DNA of 64,000 nt from Enterobacteriaceae bacterium RIT693 (GTDB lineage: Bacteria; Pseudomonadota; Gammaproteobacteria; Enterobacterales; Enterobacteriaceae), in NCBI GenBank assembly GCA_009668225.1, contig WJYK01000015.1:1-64000 (forward strand). Reading direction: 5' to 3'. The translations under genes and the position numbers were made by a program. Below are positions 38,832 to 47,858 of the stretch, piece after piece (position 1 is the stretch's first letter; the number at the start of each line of letters is the position of its first letter). The notes below the pieces were generated by a model that was not told where the DNA came from, made no database searches, and saw only the letters and a list, made by a program, of their open reading frames with translations.

Positions 38832-40447
38832 GTACGCCGCTGCTAAAAATCACCGATCTGAGCATCGCCTGGCGCCAGCGCGGCGGTAACAAACGCGTGG
38901 TGCACAACGCCTCCTTTAACCTGCACGCCGGAGAAGTGCTGGCGATAGTCGGTGAATCAGGATCGGGGAAAACGACCCTCGCCCAGTCGATTATTGGGCT
39001 GCTGGGTGAAAACGGCATTATCGAATCTGGCGAAATCCAGCTCAACGGTGAGCCTGTCAGCCGCTGGTCAGAACGTCAGCTCGACGCCCTGCGCGGGGCC
39101 AGCATCAGCCTGATCCCGCAGGATCCGGGCAGTTCGTTAAACCCGGTAAAAACCATCGGCCAGCAGGTGGCCGAGGTGCTGAAGCTTCATACCCGCCTGC
39201 CTGGAGCCGAGCGGGAAAGCCAGGTGGTTGCGCTGCTCGAAAAAGTGGGGCTCAGCCACCCTGCGCAGCGGGCCAACCAATACCCCCATCAGCTTTCCGG
39301 CGGGATGAAACAGCGGGTGCTGATCGCCATGGCTATCGCGCTTAAACCCGCGCTGATTATTGCCGATGAGCCGACCAGCGCCCTGGACGTTACGGTACAG
39401 AAGCGCATTCTCGATTTGCTGGATACCCTGCGTCGTGAATCCGGTACGGCGGTGTTGTTCGTGACGCACGACCTGGCGCTGGCCGCCCAGCGTTCCGACC
39501 GTATTCTGGTGTTCCGCGACGGGCGAATCCAGGAGTCAGGCCCAACCGCTGAAGTGGTGAAGCACCCTAAGAATCCTTATACCCGCCAGCTGTTTGCCGA
39601 TGCGCCTGGGCTGTCGCGCGCTCTGCGCCCGTGGCCGCTACGCGCGCCACAAACCGCCGCGATTGAGATCCGACACCTCAGCCAGCATTTTTCGCTTGGC
39701 AAAGACAGCGCCCAGACGCTGCGGGCGCTGGACGACGTTTCGTTTACCGTTGCACGTGGAACCACCCACGCGCTGGTCGGCGAGTCCGGATCGGGTAAAT
39801 CGACGCTGGCGCGTATTCTGCTTGGCTTCCAGACGCCGGACGCCGGGAAAGTGCTGATTGACGGTATCGACACTACAGACCTCAGCCCGGAAGCCCGCCG
39901 CCAGCTCCGGCAGAAGATTCAGCTGGTTTATCAGAACCCCTTCGCGTCGCTTGACCCGAGCCAGACGCTGTTTCGCATTATCGAAGAGCCGCTGCTGAAT
40001 TTCGGCAAGCTGTCGAAGGCCGAGCGGCGCGCCAAAGTTGAAGCCATCACCGAACGCGTTGCGCTCCCGCTTGAGGCATTAACCCGTAAACCTCGCGAGC
40101 TTTCTGGCGGGCAGCGCCAGCGCGTCGCCATTGCTCGCGCGCTGATTCTGGAGCCACAAATTCTGGTGCTGGATGAGGCCACCTCTGCGCTGGATGTGAC
40201 GGTGCAGGCGCAAATTTTACGCCTGCTCGACGACTTACAGCGGCAGCTCGGTCTGACTTACCTGTTTATTTCTCACGACCTCGCCACCGTCCGCCAGCTG
40301 GCGCACAGCGTTTCTGTTCTGCGCGCCGGTGAGCTGGTGGATAACGGCCCGATTGCCGACGTATTTAACGCCCCGGCCAGCGATTATACCTGGCAGTTGC
40401 TGAACGCTATTCCCGATATTGGCTCCGGCCATAAGGACGTTGCATGA
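38828..40447 (+). CDS. Fused double ATP-binding protein of the ABC importer
   Basis: 539 aa made of two ATPase domains: Walker A GESGSGKTT (about residue 39) with signature LSGGMKQRVLIAMAI and Walker B LIIADEPTSALD; then GESGSGKSTLARILLG (about 318) with LSGGQRQRVAIARAL and LVLDEATSALD. This is the DppDF/OppDF pair joined in one chain, as in E. coli GsiA. It drives the two permeases. Overlaps both neighbouring genes by 4 nt. Confidence 0.9.
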   Translation: MSTPLLKITDLSIAWRQRGGNKRVVHNASFNLHAGEVLAIVGESGSGKTTLAQSIIGLLGENGIIESGEIQLNGEPVSRWSERQLDALRGASISLIPQDPGSSLNPVKTIGQQVAEVLKLHTRLPGAERESQVVALLEKVGLSHPAQRANQYPHQLSGGMKQRVLIAMAIALKPALIIADEPTSALDVTVQKRILDLLDTLRRESGTAVLFVTHDLALAAQRSDRILVFRDGRIQESGPTAEVVKHPKNPYTRQLFADAPGLSRALRPWPLRAPQTAAIEIRHLSQHFSLGKDSAQTLRALDDVSFTVARGTTHALVGESGSGKSTLARILLGFQTPDAGKVLIDGIDTTDLSPEARRQLRQKIQLVYQNPFASLDPSQTLFRIIEEPLLNFGKLSKAERRAKVEAITERVALPLEALTRKPRELSGGQRQRVAIARALILEPQILVLDEATSALDVTVQAQILRLLDDLQRQLGLTYLFISHDLATVRQLAHSVSVLRAGELVDNGPIADVFNAPASDYTWQLLNAIPDIGSGHKDVA

Positions 40448-41490
40448 CCATTAAACGACTGGGCTTTTTTACTCGCCTGCTTGACCACGCCCCGGCCGCC
40501 GAACGCTATCGGCTGGCAACGGAGCAAATTATTCACGCCGAATGGCACGGTTTCGACGCCGCCTGGGTAGCACAGCACCACTTTCACGAAGCCGAAGGCG
40601 GTCTGCCTGCCCCGCTGGTTTTTCTGAGCCACGTGGCGGCGCACACCCGGCGCATACGGCTTGGCACGGGCATTATTACCCTGCCGATGGAGTCTGCGCT
40701 GCGCGTGGCGGAAGACGCGGTCGTACTGGATCTGCTCAGCGGCGGGCGCTTTGAGCTTGGCGTCGGTTCAGGCGGCACGCCGGGTTCTTTCCCGGCGTTT
40801 GGACTACAGAGCGCGGAAAGGGGAAAAATTTACGCCGACAATCTCGCAATACTGCGCTCGGCCCTGAACGATGAGCCGCTTGCGGGCACGGATAACCACC
40901 TTTACCCGGCCTCACCGCAGCTAAAAAACCGAATCTGGCAGGCGACTTTTTCCGTCGATGGCGGCGCGCGAGCGGGAAAAGCGGGTGACGGGCTGATGCT
41001 TTCCCGCACCCAACCTCGTCCGGTCGACGCGCTGGATATCCCGCTGGATGAGATTCAAAACCCTATCATTGATGCCTATCTGGACGCCTTGCCCGAAGGT
41101 GTTGAGCCGCGCATCCTGGGCTCAAGAACCGGTTTTGTGACCGACGACGGCGAACTGGCCAGACAGCTCGCGGCAAGAGGACTGCGCCAGCAGGCAGAAC
41201 AGCACCGGGCGCAGGGACACCCGGTTTTGGGCGACACGCTGGATAGCCATATTGCCGCGTTTGACGTTCACCTGGGCACGCCGCAGCAGGTTATTGCCTC
41301 CCTGCTCCGCGACAGCACGCTCCAGCGCGTGACCGATCTTTCGTTCCAGGTGCATTCCATCGATCCGCCGCACGCCTACATTTTGCGTTCCATCGAACTG
41401 CTCGCGCAGCAGGTTGCCCCGGCGCTCGGCTGGGTTCGCAGCAGCGCCCGCCCAACCGCTACATCTTCACTGTCTAAGGAGTCATTATGA
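40444..41490 (+). CDS. Luciferase-like FMN-dependent monooxygenase
   Basis: 348 aa with the bacterial luciferase-like TIM-barrel pattern: KRLGFFTRLLDHAP at the start, FDAAWVAQHHFHEAEGGLPAP, RIRLGTGIITLPMESALRVAEDAVVLDLLSGGRFELGVGSGG. Relatives use reduced flavin and oxygen to oxidise or cleave organosulphur, amine or chelator compounds. It resembles the KPN_01858-type group (from memory). Coupled to the importer and the CMD gene, so it probably acts on the imported compound. Confidence 0.8.
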   Translation: MTIKRLGFFTRLLDHAPAAERYRLATEQIIHAEWHGFDAAWVAQHHFHEAEGGLPAPLVFLSHVAAHTRRIRLGTGIITLPMESALRVAEDAVVLDLLSGGRFELGVGSGGTPGSFPAFGLQSAERGKIYADNLAILRSALNDEPLAGTDNHLYPASPQLKNRIWQATFSVDGGARAGKAGDGLMLSRTQPRPVDALDIPLDEIQNPIIDAYLDALPEGVEPRILGSRTGFVTDDGELARQLAARGLRQQAEQHRAQGHPVLGDTLDSHIAAFDVHLGTPQQVIASLLRDSTLQRVTDLSFQVHSIDPPHAYILRSIELLAQQVAPALGWVRSSARPTATSSLSKESL

Positions 41491-42578
41491 GTCATTCGGA
41501 CCTGCTCAATCAGCTGGCAGACATTATCCCCGGCACCTCGCTTGCTGAAGCTCGGGAAATTCGCGAAGCCGCAACAAGCCACGCGCAGGGCAGCTACGAG
41601 GCGCTTTTCGGCGAAACCAGCGCAAGTGGCCTGACGTTAGTGGAAAGGCTTCATCTCGCCAGACGAGTGGCGGAATGGCACGACGATGCCCGGCTCGCGG
41701 ACCATTATACCCGGCGTCTGGCAGGCAAACCCGCCAGCGAACGCTTTAGCACTCTGCTCGATCATGCTGAGAGGCTGAGTTTTCAGCCGGTACAGGCTGG
41801 CTCGCAGGACGTCCAGGCCCTGACTCAGGCGGGTTTTAGCGAAGAAGAAGTGGTGACACTGTCACAAATTATTGGCTTCGTGGCCTTTCAGAGCCGCCTG
41901 TTACGCGGGCTGCGCCTGATTGGCGGCCAGCCGGTAGACGGCGAACAGGTGCGCATTCCGGCTGCCGGAGAGTGGCACCGACAGCCGCTCACCGCCAGCG
42001 GCAAATCCGCCCCGGTGGCGTTTACCCAGGCCGAGCTTAACTGGGAACCGTGGATAGCCGCCCTGCCTTATGCGGAATACGGCCCGGAGCAGCAGGAAAC
42101 GCTCAAGCGTTTCGGGCACCAGGACTCGGATTATTTTCGCCTGCTGGGGCGCAACCTGCCGGTGCTGGAGCAGCGTACCCTTACCGACAAAGGGATTTTC
42201 TACACGCAGGGCGGTTTGCCCCGTGCCGAACGCGAGCTTGCCGCCACGGTTGCCAGCAAGGTAAACGGCTGCATTTACTGCGCGTCGGTTCACGCCCGCA
42301 AGGCCAGCCAGCTGTCAAAACATAACGAAGCCATCGAACGTTTGCTCGCCATCGAACCGGGCGGGACGCTGAGCGATGGACAGTCCCCTCGCTGGCAGGC
42401 CGAAATTAACTTTTCTGCGGCATTATCCTCCACCCCAGCGAGCGCCAATGCTCAACAGATACAAGCCCTGAGAGAACTGGGATTAAGCGAGCTTGAGCTG
42501 CTGGATTTGGTGCAGTCCACGGCCTTTTTCGCCTGGGCAAACCGTCTGATGCTGACGCTGGGCGAACCGTTTAACTGA
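41487..42578 (+). CDS. CMD/alkylhydroperoxidase-domain protein (Avi_7169-like)
   Basis: 363 aa, with two regions of the carboxymuconolactone-decarboxylase fold. The second has the AhpD-type redox motif KVNGCIYCASVHARKASQLSKH (CxxC with a following His, about residues 265-285). The first half (LVERLHLARRVAEWHDDARLADHYTRRL ... FSEEEVVTLSQIIGFVAFQSRLLRGLRL) looks like a divergent partner domain without Cys. Probably a peroxidase or thiol-dependent partner protecting from, or completing, the monooxygenase reaction. Last gene of the operon. Confidence 0.75.
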   Translation: MSHSDLLNQLADIIPGTSLAEAREIREAATSHAQGSYEALFGETSASGLTLVERLHLARRVAEWHDDARLADHYTRRLAGKPASERFSTLLDHAERLSFQPVQAGSQDVQALTQAGFSEEEVVTLSQIIGFVAFQSRLLRGLRLIGGQPVDGEQVRIPAAGEWHRQPLTASGKSAPVAFTQAELNWEPWIAALPYAEYGPEQQETLKRFGHQDSDYFRLLGRNLPVLEQRTLTDKGIFYTQGGLPRAERELAATVASKVNGCIYCASVHARKASQLSKHNEAIERLLAIEPGGTLSDGQSPRWQAEINFSAALSSTPASANAQQIQALRELGLSELELLDLVQSTAFFAWANRLMLTLGEPFN

Positions 42579-42646
42579 GAGATAATGTTGAAAGGAAAAT
42601 CCCCCACCTGCAGACTGTCTCTTAGTCACAAATACGCTCTATGAAG

Positions 42647-43201
42647 GACTGGCCAAGGTTCCGTTCACTTCCAGCCCTGTTTTATATGCAGCCACCGAAC
42701 CGGTGAACGTCTCGGGAGAATCACCGTCATTCCCCCGAGACCCCGGACTCCCGGCCAAATAAATCGACCGCTGAAGCGGCAAACCTCCGTTTTATCTCCC
42801 AGTCCTGGGTCGGCTGAGATGCGTTCCCGACGTCCGGCCCCTGGCCAGTCGAAGAGAAAACGGAGGCGATTTAAGCCGGAACCGTGCCTCGCTTTTAACC
42901 CCAGCAACACGGAACATCACAGTCGCTTCCGGTTCCACAGCCACGCCCTTGTTCCCGGCTCTCATCGCCCCCGGTTATGACCCAACTCAGGCGAGGTTGA
43001 GCTGCCGGGAGCAGCGAAAGAGAGCGATCGTCGGGAACGAATCGCGAACGACCCCGACTGTTTGGGTGATAGCCGGTGGGTTTACCGCTTCAGCGGCGGT
43101 GAGCCTGCCAGGCGCCGGGGCTGTTCGGGGGATGGCGTTATCCCCTGGACACGTTCACCGTGCTCTGAACGCGCAGGGAAAATCGAACTATAGGTGAACG
43201 G
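42647..43201. repeat. About 555-bp imperfect palindrome with many internal stems
   Basis: No gene. The left half pairs with the right half in register around a centre near 42,925: CCGTTCAC/GTGAACGG (42,661; 43,194), CCCTG/CAGGG, CGGTGAACGT/ACGTTCACCG (42,701; 43,151), the 18-bp arm CCGCTGAAGCGGcAAACC with GGTTTaCCGCTTCAGCGG (42,768; 43,079), and CGTTCCCGACG/CGTCGGGAACG (42,822; 43,029). Side hairpins include GTCTCGGG/CCCGAGAC, GGGGAT/ATCCCC and CCTCCGTTTT/AAAACGGAGG. It could be a large structured RNA, a palindromic mobile element or a degenerate inverted duplication. Confidence 0.7.
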
Positions 43202-43467
43202 AATAACTGCTGGCGATAAATACACCATAAAAAACAATAAGTTAAATAAATTGGTGTGCATCACCAGTTCCTGCCCAACGGTGAAAGCCCGTAATGTTTT
43301 GGAATGAGGCCTTTGGGTTTCCTGGAAAATGGCAGATTGCACCGGTGCAAAGGCTTTCCGATCTCATGTAAGAAGACAAAAAGATTTGCAATTACTGCGG
43401 CCGGGAAGAAATACGGGCAGCGGATTGTTATCCATCGGCCCGTCATTAGTGACAATGTCACGTATAG
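43202..43467. other. Intergenic region downstream of paaK
   Basis: About 265 bp between the palindrome and the end of paaK. No paaX or paaY here. Contains the 14-bp perfect palindrome TTGCACCGGTGCAA (43,337-43,350), a possible binding site with no obvious target gene; nothing else can be supported. Confidence 0.5.
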
Positions 43468-44784
43468 TTAATGATTAGCCGCCTGACGCAGGTCGCAAAC
43501 CCGGATAGCTTTGCCTTCTGAGCGAGGCAGGCTGCCGCAGTTCACGATGGTGATATCCGTTGAAATCCCTACCATCGACTTAATGCGATGCCGCAGCTCG
43601 TGGCAAACCCCACAGCGCTGCTCGTGGCTGAGATACAGGCTGCTCTCCTTCAGTTCCACCTTGATCGCCAGGGTATCAAGATGCCCACGACGATGCACTT
43701 CCAGCTGATAATGCGGCGCCAGGTGCTGGAATTTCAGGATCTCCTCTTCCAGCTGCGACGGGAACACGTTCACGCCGCGAATGATCAGCATGTCGTCGGA
43801 ACGGCCGGAAATCTGGTCCATACGGCGCATGGTGCGCGCGCTGCCCGGCAACAGGCGCGTTAAGTCGCGGGTGCGGTAGCGGATCACCGGCAACGCCTCT
43901 TTAGTCAGCGTGGTGAAAAGCAGCTCGCCGTGCTCGCCGTCTTCCAGCGGCACGCCGCCCTGCGGATCGACGATTTCCGGGTAGAAATGGTCTTCCCAGA
44001 TCGTCGGGCCATCACGCGACGCCAGGCACTCCATCGCCACGCCCGGCCCCATCACTTCTGACAGGCCGTAAATATCCAGCGCGGTGATGCCCAAGCGGCG
44101 TTCAATTTCTGCCCGCATGGCTTTGGTCCACGGCTCCGCGCCAAAAACGCCCACGCGCAGCGAGCAGCCGCTGGCATCGCCGCCCATCTGGCGTTCCAGC
44201 TCTTCAATCAGGTTCAGGCACCAGGACGGCGTGACCATGATCATGTCCGGCTGAAAATCGCGGATCAGCTGCGCCTGTTTTTCAGTCTGGCCGCCGGACA
44301 TCGGGATAACGGTCGCCCCGAGGCGTTCTGCGCCGTAGTGCGCGCCCAGCCCGCCGGTAAACAGCCCGTAGCCGTAGGAAACGTGAATTTTATCTTTTGG
44401 CGTACCGCCTGCGGCACGCAGCGAACGCGCCACCAGGTTAGCCCAGGTATCAATGTCGTTTTGGGTGTAGCCCACAACCGTAGGTTTGCCCGTCGTCCCA
44501 GAAGAAGCGTGAATACGAACGACCTGCTCCATCGGCACGGCGAAAGTATCAAAAGGATAGTTATCGCGCAGATCCTGCTTGGTGGTGCAAGGGAACAGGC
44601 GAATGTCTTTCAGCTCTTTAAAATCGTCAGGGTGCACGCCCACGGCGTCAAATTTGCGCTTATACATCGGGACGTTGTTATAAGCGTGGTTAAGCGTCCA
44701 TTTCAGGCGCTGCGTTTGCAGGGCCTGCAGCTCATCCAGCGACGCGGTTTCAATCGGTTCCAGCTTGGTTTCAGAGGTTATCAT
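43468..44784 (-). CDS. paaK: Phenylacetate-CoA ligase
   Basis: 438 aa. Adenylate-forming ligase with the AMP-binding motif IHASSGTTGKPTVVGYT (about residues 90-107), YGLSEVMGPGVAMEC and RYRTRDLTRLLPG, and a C-terminal lid domain (SGRSDDMLIIRGVNVFPSQ). It activates phenylacetate with ATP and CoA, the first step of the pathway. Last paa gene here, 23 bp after paaJ. Confidence 0.95.
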   Translation of the reverse strand: MITSETKLEPIETASLDELQALQTQRLKWTLNHAYNNVPMYKRKFDAVGVHPDDFKELKDIRLFPCTTKQDLRDNYPFDTFAVPMEQVVRIHASSGTTGKPTVVGYTQNDIDTWANLVARSLRAAGGTPKDKIHVSYGYGLFTGGLGAHYGAERLGATVIPMSGGQTEKQAQLIRDFQPDMIMVTPSWCLNLIEELERQMGGDASGCSLRVGVFGAEPWTKAMRAEIERRLGITALDIYGLSEVMGPGVAMECLASRDGPTIWEDHFYPEIVDPQGGVPLEDGEHGELLFTTLTKEALPVIRYRTRDLTRLLPGSARTMRRMDQISGRSDDMLIIRGVNVFPSQLEEEILKFQHLAPHYQLEVHRRGHLDTLAIKVELKESSLYLSHEQRCGVCHELRHRIKSMVGISTDITIVNCGSLPRSEGKAIRVCDLRQAANH

Positions 44785-44807
44785 TATTAGGGTACTCGCA
44801 AGTTTGA

Positions 44808-46016
44808 CTAGCTCACACGCTCAAGGATCAGGGCAATACCCTGACCCACACCGATACACATGGTGCAAAGGGCATACCGCCCGCCGCGCCGGTGCAGCTC
44901 CAGGCTGGCCGTTAACGCCAGTCTGGCTCCGCTCATCCCCAGCGGGTGTCCTAACGCAATCGCGCCGCCGTTAGGATTCACATGCGGGGCATCATCCGGG
45001 AGCCCCAGTTGGCGAAGCACGCCGAGCGCCTGCGCGGCGAAGGCTTCGTTTAGTTCAATTAAGTCCATGTCGTGGATGCTTAGCCCGGCAATTTCCAGCA
45101 CTTTTCGCACCGCCGGAACCGGCCCCAGCCCCATCAAACGCGGCTCTACGCCCGCCGTCGCCATGGCGACAATACGCGTCTTTGGCGTCAGCCCGTGTTG
45201 CAGCGCGGCGGCTTCGCTGGCGATAATCAGCGCCGCTGCCCCGTCGTTTACGCCGGAAGCATTGCCCGCCGTCACTACGCCGTTGGCGCGGAACGGCGTT
45301 TTTAGCGCCGCCAGCTGCTCAAGCGTGGTTTCTGCACGTGGATGTTCGTCTGCCCACACTTCGGTCACAGCCCCTTTGCGCCCGCTGAGCGTGACCGGCA
45401 CGATCTCTTCGGCCAGAATGCCCTTTTGCTGCGCGCGGGCGGTACGCTGCTGGCTGCGAAACGCAAATAGGTCCTGGTCTTCGCGGCTTATTTTTAACAA
45501 TTCCGCTACATTCTCTGCCGTTTCCGGCATGCTGTCAGTACCAAATTGCGCTGCCATGAGCGGGTTCACAAAACGCCAGCCGATGGTGGTGTCAAACATC
45601 TCCGCCTGACGCTGGAACGGCGAGCTGGCTTTGCCCATCACAAACGGCGCACGGGACATGGATTCCACGCCGCCCGCCAGCATCAGCTGGGCATCACCGG
45701 CTTTAATGGCGCGAGCGGCAAAGCCCACGGCATCCAGCCCGGAACCGCACAGGCGGTTAATGGTTGTGCCCGGAACGTCGACAGGTATACCCGCCAGCAG
45801 CGTCGCCATGCGCGCCACATCGCGGTTATCCTCCCCGGCCTGGTTCGCACAGCCAAAGATAACGTCATCGACGGCGCTCCAGTCGAGATTAGGGTAACGT
45901 GCCAACAGCGCTTTTAACGGCAACGCGGCCAGGTCATCCGCCCGCACGCCAGAAAGCGCCCCGCCGTAGCGGCCAATCGGAGTACGCACGCCATCGCAAA
46001 TAAAAGCCTGACTCAT
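44808..46016 (-). CDS. paaJ: 3-oxoadipyl-CoA/3-oxo-5,6-dehydrosuberyl-CoA thiolase
   Basis: 402 aa. Thiolase with the nucleophilic Cys in TTINRLCGSGLDAVGFAA (about 90), GGVESMSRAPFVMGK, and the C-terminal catalytic set NPNGGAIALGHPLGMSGAR and CTMCIGVGQGIALI. It releases acetyl-CoA in the two thiolytic steps of phenylacetate breakdown, leaving succinyl-CoA at the end. Overlaps paaI by 4 nt. Confidence 0.95.
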   Translation of the reverse strand: MSQAFICDGVRTPIGRYGGALSGVRADDLAALPLKALLARYPNLDWSAVDDVIFGCANQAGEDNRDVARMATLLAGIPVDVPGTTINRLCGSGLDAVGFAARAIKAGDAQLMLAGGVESMSRAPFVMGKASSPFQRQAEMFDTTIGWRFVNPLMAAQFGTDSMPETAENVAELLKISREDQDLFAFRSQQRTARAQQKGILAEEIVPVTLSGRKGAVTEVWADEHPRAETTLEQLAALKTPFRANGVVTAGNASGVNDGAAALIIASEAAALQHGLTPKTRIVAMATAGVEPRLMGLGPVPAVRKVLEIAGLSIHDMDLIELNEAFAAQALGVLRQLGLPDDAPHVNPNGGAIALGHPLGMSGARLALTASLELHRRGGRYALCTMCIGVGQGIALILERVS

Positions 46017-46438
46017 AATTTTTCTCCTGAAAGCGTCGTACCGATGCGATGGGCGCGGCCGCGGAACAGCGCCAGCGTCTTCTCATCCTGATTAATAATT
46101 TCGATGTCGTAGACGCCGGTCTGGCGTCCCTGCTGACGAACATGCGCCACCGCTTTTAGCCGATCGCCCGCCTTGCCGGGGCGCAGAAATTCAATGCTGC
46201 AACCGGATGCTACGGCCGCCAGCCCCTGGCTGTTGCAGGCGTAGGCAAAGGCGGTATCGGCCAGGGTAAACAGCTGCCCGCCGTGGCAGGTCTGGTGGCC
46301 ATTGAGCATGGCCTCGGTGATGGTCATGGTAAGTATCGCAAAGCCGTCACCCATCTCAATCACTTCGATTCCCATCTGTTTGGCGCAGTTGTCCCGCGCG
46401 TACATCAGGCGAGCGTTATCCCAGGCATTAGTGCTCAT
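46013..46438 (-). CDS. paaI: Hydroxyphenylacetyl-CoA thioesterase
   Basis: 141 aa hot-dog-fold thioesterase (MLNGHQTCHGGQLFTLADTAFAYACNSQG carries the conserved Asn, His-Gly-Gly and the catalytic Asp). PaaI removes CoA from dead-end intermediates and so recycles CoA. Overlaps the end of paaH by 11 nt. Confidence 0.93.
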   Translation of the reverse strand: MSTNAWDNARLMYARDNCAKQMGIEVIEMGDGFAILTMTITEAMLNGHQTCHGGQLFTLADTAFAYACNSQGLAAVASGCSIEFLRPGKAGDRLKAVAHVRQQGRQTGVYDIEIINQDEKTLALFRGRAHRIGTTLSGEKL

Positions 46439-47858
46439 GTTGGTTCTCCAGCAGCGCGCGCTGGCGCAGTAAAGACGTCGGGCGGTAACGCTCTTCGCCG
46501 TAGTGGCGCTGCAGGTTTTCCAGTAGCGTTAAGACATTTTGCCAGCCCAGCCGCGCTCCCCAAGCCAGTGGCCCCTGTGGATAGTTAACGCCGAGCTGCA
46601 TCGCGGTATCGATATCCGCTTCTCCGGCCACGCCTTTCTGCAGCGCGTCCAGCGCTTCGTTGGCCAGCATCGCCACCGTGCGCCACGCCAGCATGCCGGG
46701 GTAGTCGTTAATCACCAGTACCTGTTTACCCTGCCGCTGGAAGTAATGGATGACCTTCGCCAGCTGCTGCGGCGTAACCAAAGCCGAGGCGGCCAGCACT
46801 TCCAGAGAGGAATCGGCCAGCCTGTCCCGCAGCACCACCGGACGTTTCAGTTCGGCTGACATGGCAGTGGCGGTCATACCGTTGGTAATGGCGACCACAA
46901 TGCCGTCAAGCTCAAGCGTTTTGCCGGACTGCGTGGCCTGTTTTGCGGCAAATTCTTCGGGCACCTGAGGCTGGTATTCCGGCGTCGCCTCAAGCGGCCA
47001 GCGGTAAACGCCCTGCCCGGTTTTCTTGCCCAGGCGCTTGCCCAGCACCAGCTCCTGCTGGGTTAATGAAGGTAAAAAGCGGCGCTCCTGCCAGAAGGCG
47101 TTAAACACCGAGCAGGTCACGGCGAAGTTGACGTCCTGGCCGATCAGATCGGTTAACGCCAGCGGCCCCATCGGGAAGCCCGCGCCGTCGCGTAAAGCCG
47201 CGTCGATGGCCGCAGCCGGAGCCACCTGCTCCTCCAGCGCACGCCAGGCTTCGGCATAAAACGGCCGCGCCACGCGGTTAACGATAAATCCCGGCGTGGA
47301 GTGGCATCGCACCGGCTGTTTTCCCCAGCGCAGCGCCAGCTCACAAAGCCGCTCGGCAATTTCCGGCGAGGTTTCCAGCCCGCTGACCACCTCCACCAGC
47401 CTCATCACCGGCGCAGGGTTAAAGAAATGCAGCCCGACCACGCGTGCCGGATGGCTGATTCCGCTGGCGATGGCGGTGATGGAAATGGATGAGGTATTGC
47501 TGGCAAAGACGGTATCAGCGCCGCAGACCGCCGCTAAATCGCGGAAGATCGCCTGTTTGATGTCAATTTGTTCGGCCGCTGCCTCAATCACCAGCTCAGC
47601 CTGAGCCAAATCTTCCAGCGTTTCTGCCGGATGCAGCCGGGCAAGGGTTGACTGACGGCTGGCATCATCCAGCTTGCCTTTGGCTACGCGAGCGCTTAGC
47701 GCGGTGTCAATGCCGTCAATCGCACGCTTTGCCGCGCCGGGCTGAATGTCATACAGCCAGACGGCATGGCCTGCGCTGGCGGCCACCTGCGCAATTCCCG
47801 CGCCCATGGTGCCGCTGCCTATTACCGCAATCACAGCATCAGGTGTCAGCATGCTCAT
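46428..47858 (-). CDS. paaH: 3-hydroxyadipyl-CoA dehydrogenase
   Basis: 476 aa. NAD-binding GSGTMGAGIAQVAASAGH (about residues 14-31), VFASNTSSISITAIAS, catalytic His in VVGLHFFNPAPVMRLVEVV, GFIVNRVARPFYAEA. A second C-terminal dehydrogenase-type domain repeats (NYPQGPLAWGARLGWQNVL). It oxidises 3-hydroxyadipyl-CoA. Overlaps paaG by 4 nt. Confidence 0.95.
   Translation of the reverse strand: MSMLTPDAVIAVIGSGTMGAGIAQVAASAGHAVWLYDIQPGAAKRAIDGIDTALSARVAKGKLDDASRQSTLARLHPAETLEDLAQAELVIEAAAEQIDIKQAIFRDLAAVCGADTVFASNTSSISITAIASGISHPARVVGLHFFNPAPVMRLVEVVSGLETSPEIAERLCELALRWGKQPVRCHSTPGFIVNRVARPFYAEAWRALEEQVAPAAAIDAALRDGAGFPMGPLALTDLIGQDVNFAVTCSVFNAFWQERRFLPSLTQQELVLGKRLGKKTGQGVYRWPLEATPEYQPQVPEEFAAKQATQSGKTLELDGIVVAITNGMTATAMSAELKRPVVLRDRLADSSLEVLAASALVTPQQLAKVIHYFQRQGKQVLVINDYPGMLAWRTVAMLANEALDALQKGVAGEADIDTAMQLGVNYPQGPLAWGARLGWQNVLTLLENLQRHYGEERYRPTSLLRQRALLENQHEH

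Noticed and set aside
42647-43201. CRISPR array or retron msr-msd
   Set aside because: No regularly spaced direct repeats and no cas or reverse-transcriptase gene nearby; the symmetry is inverted, not tandem.
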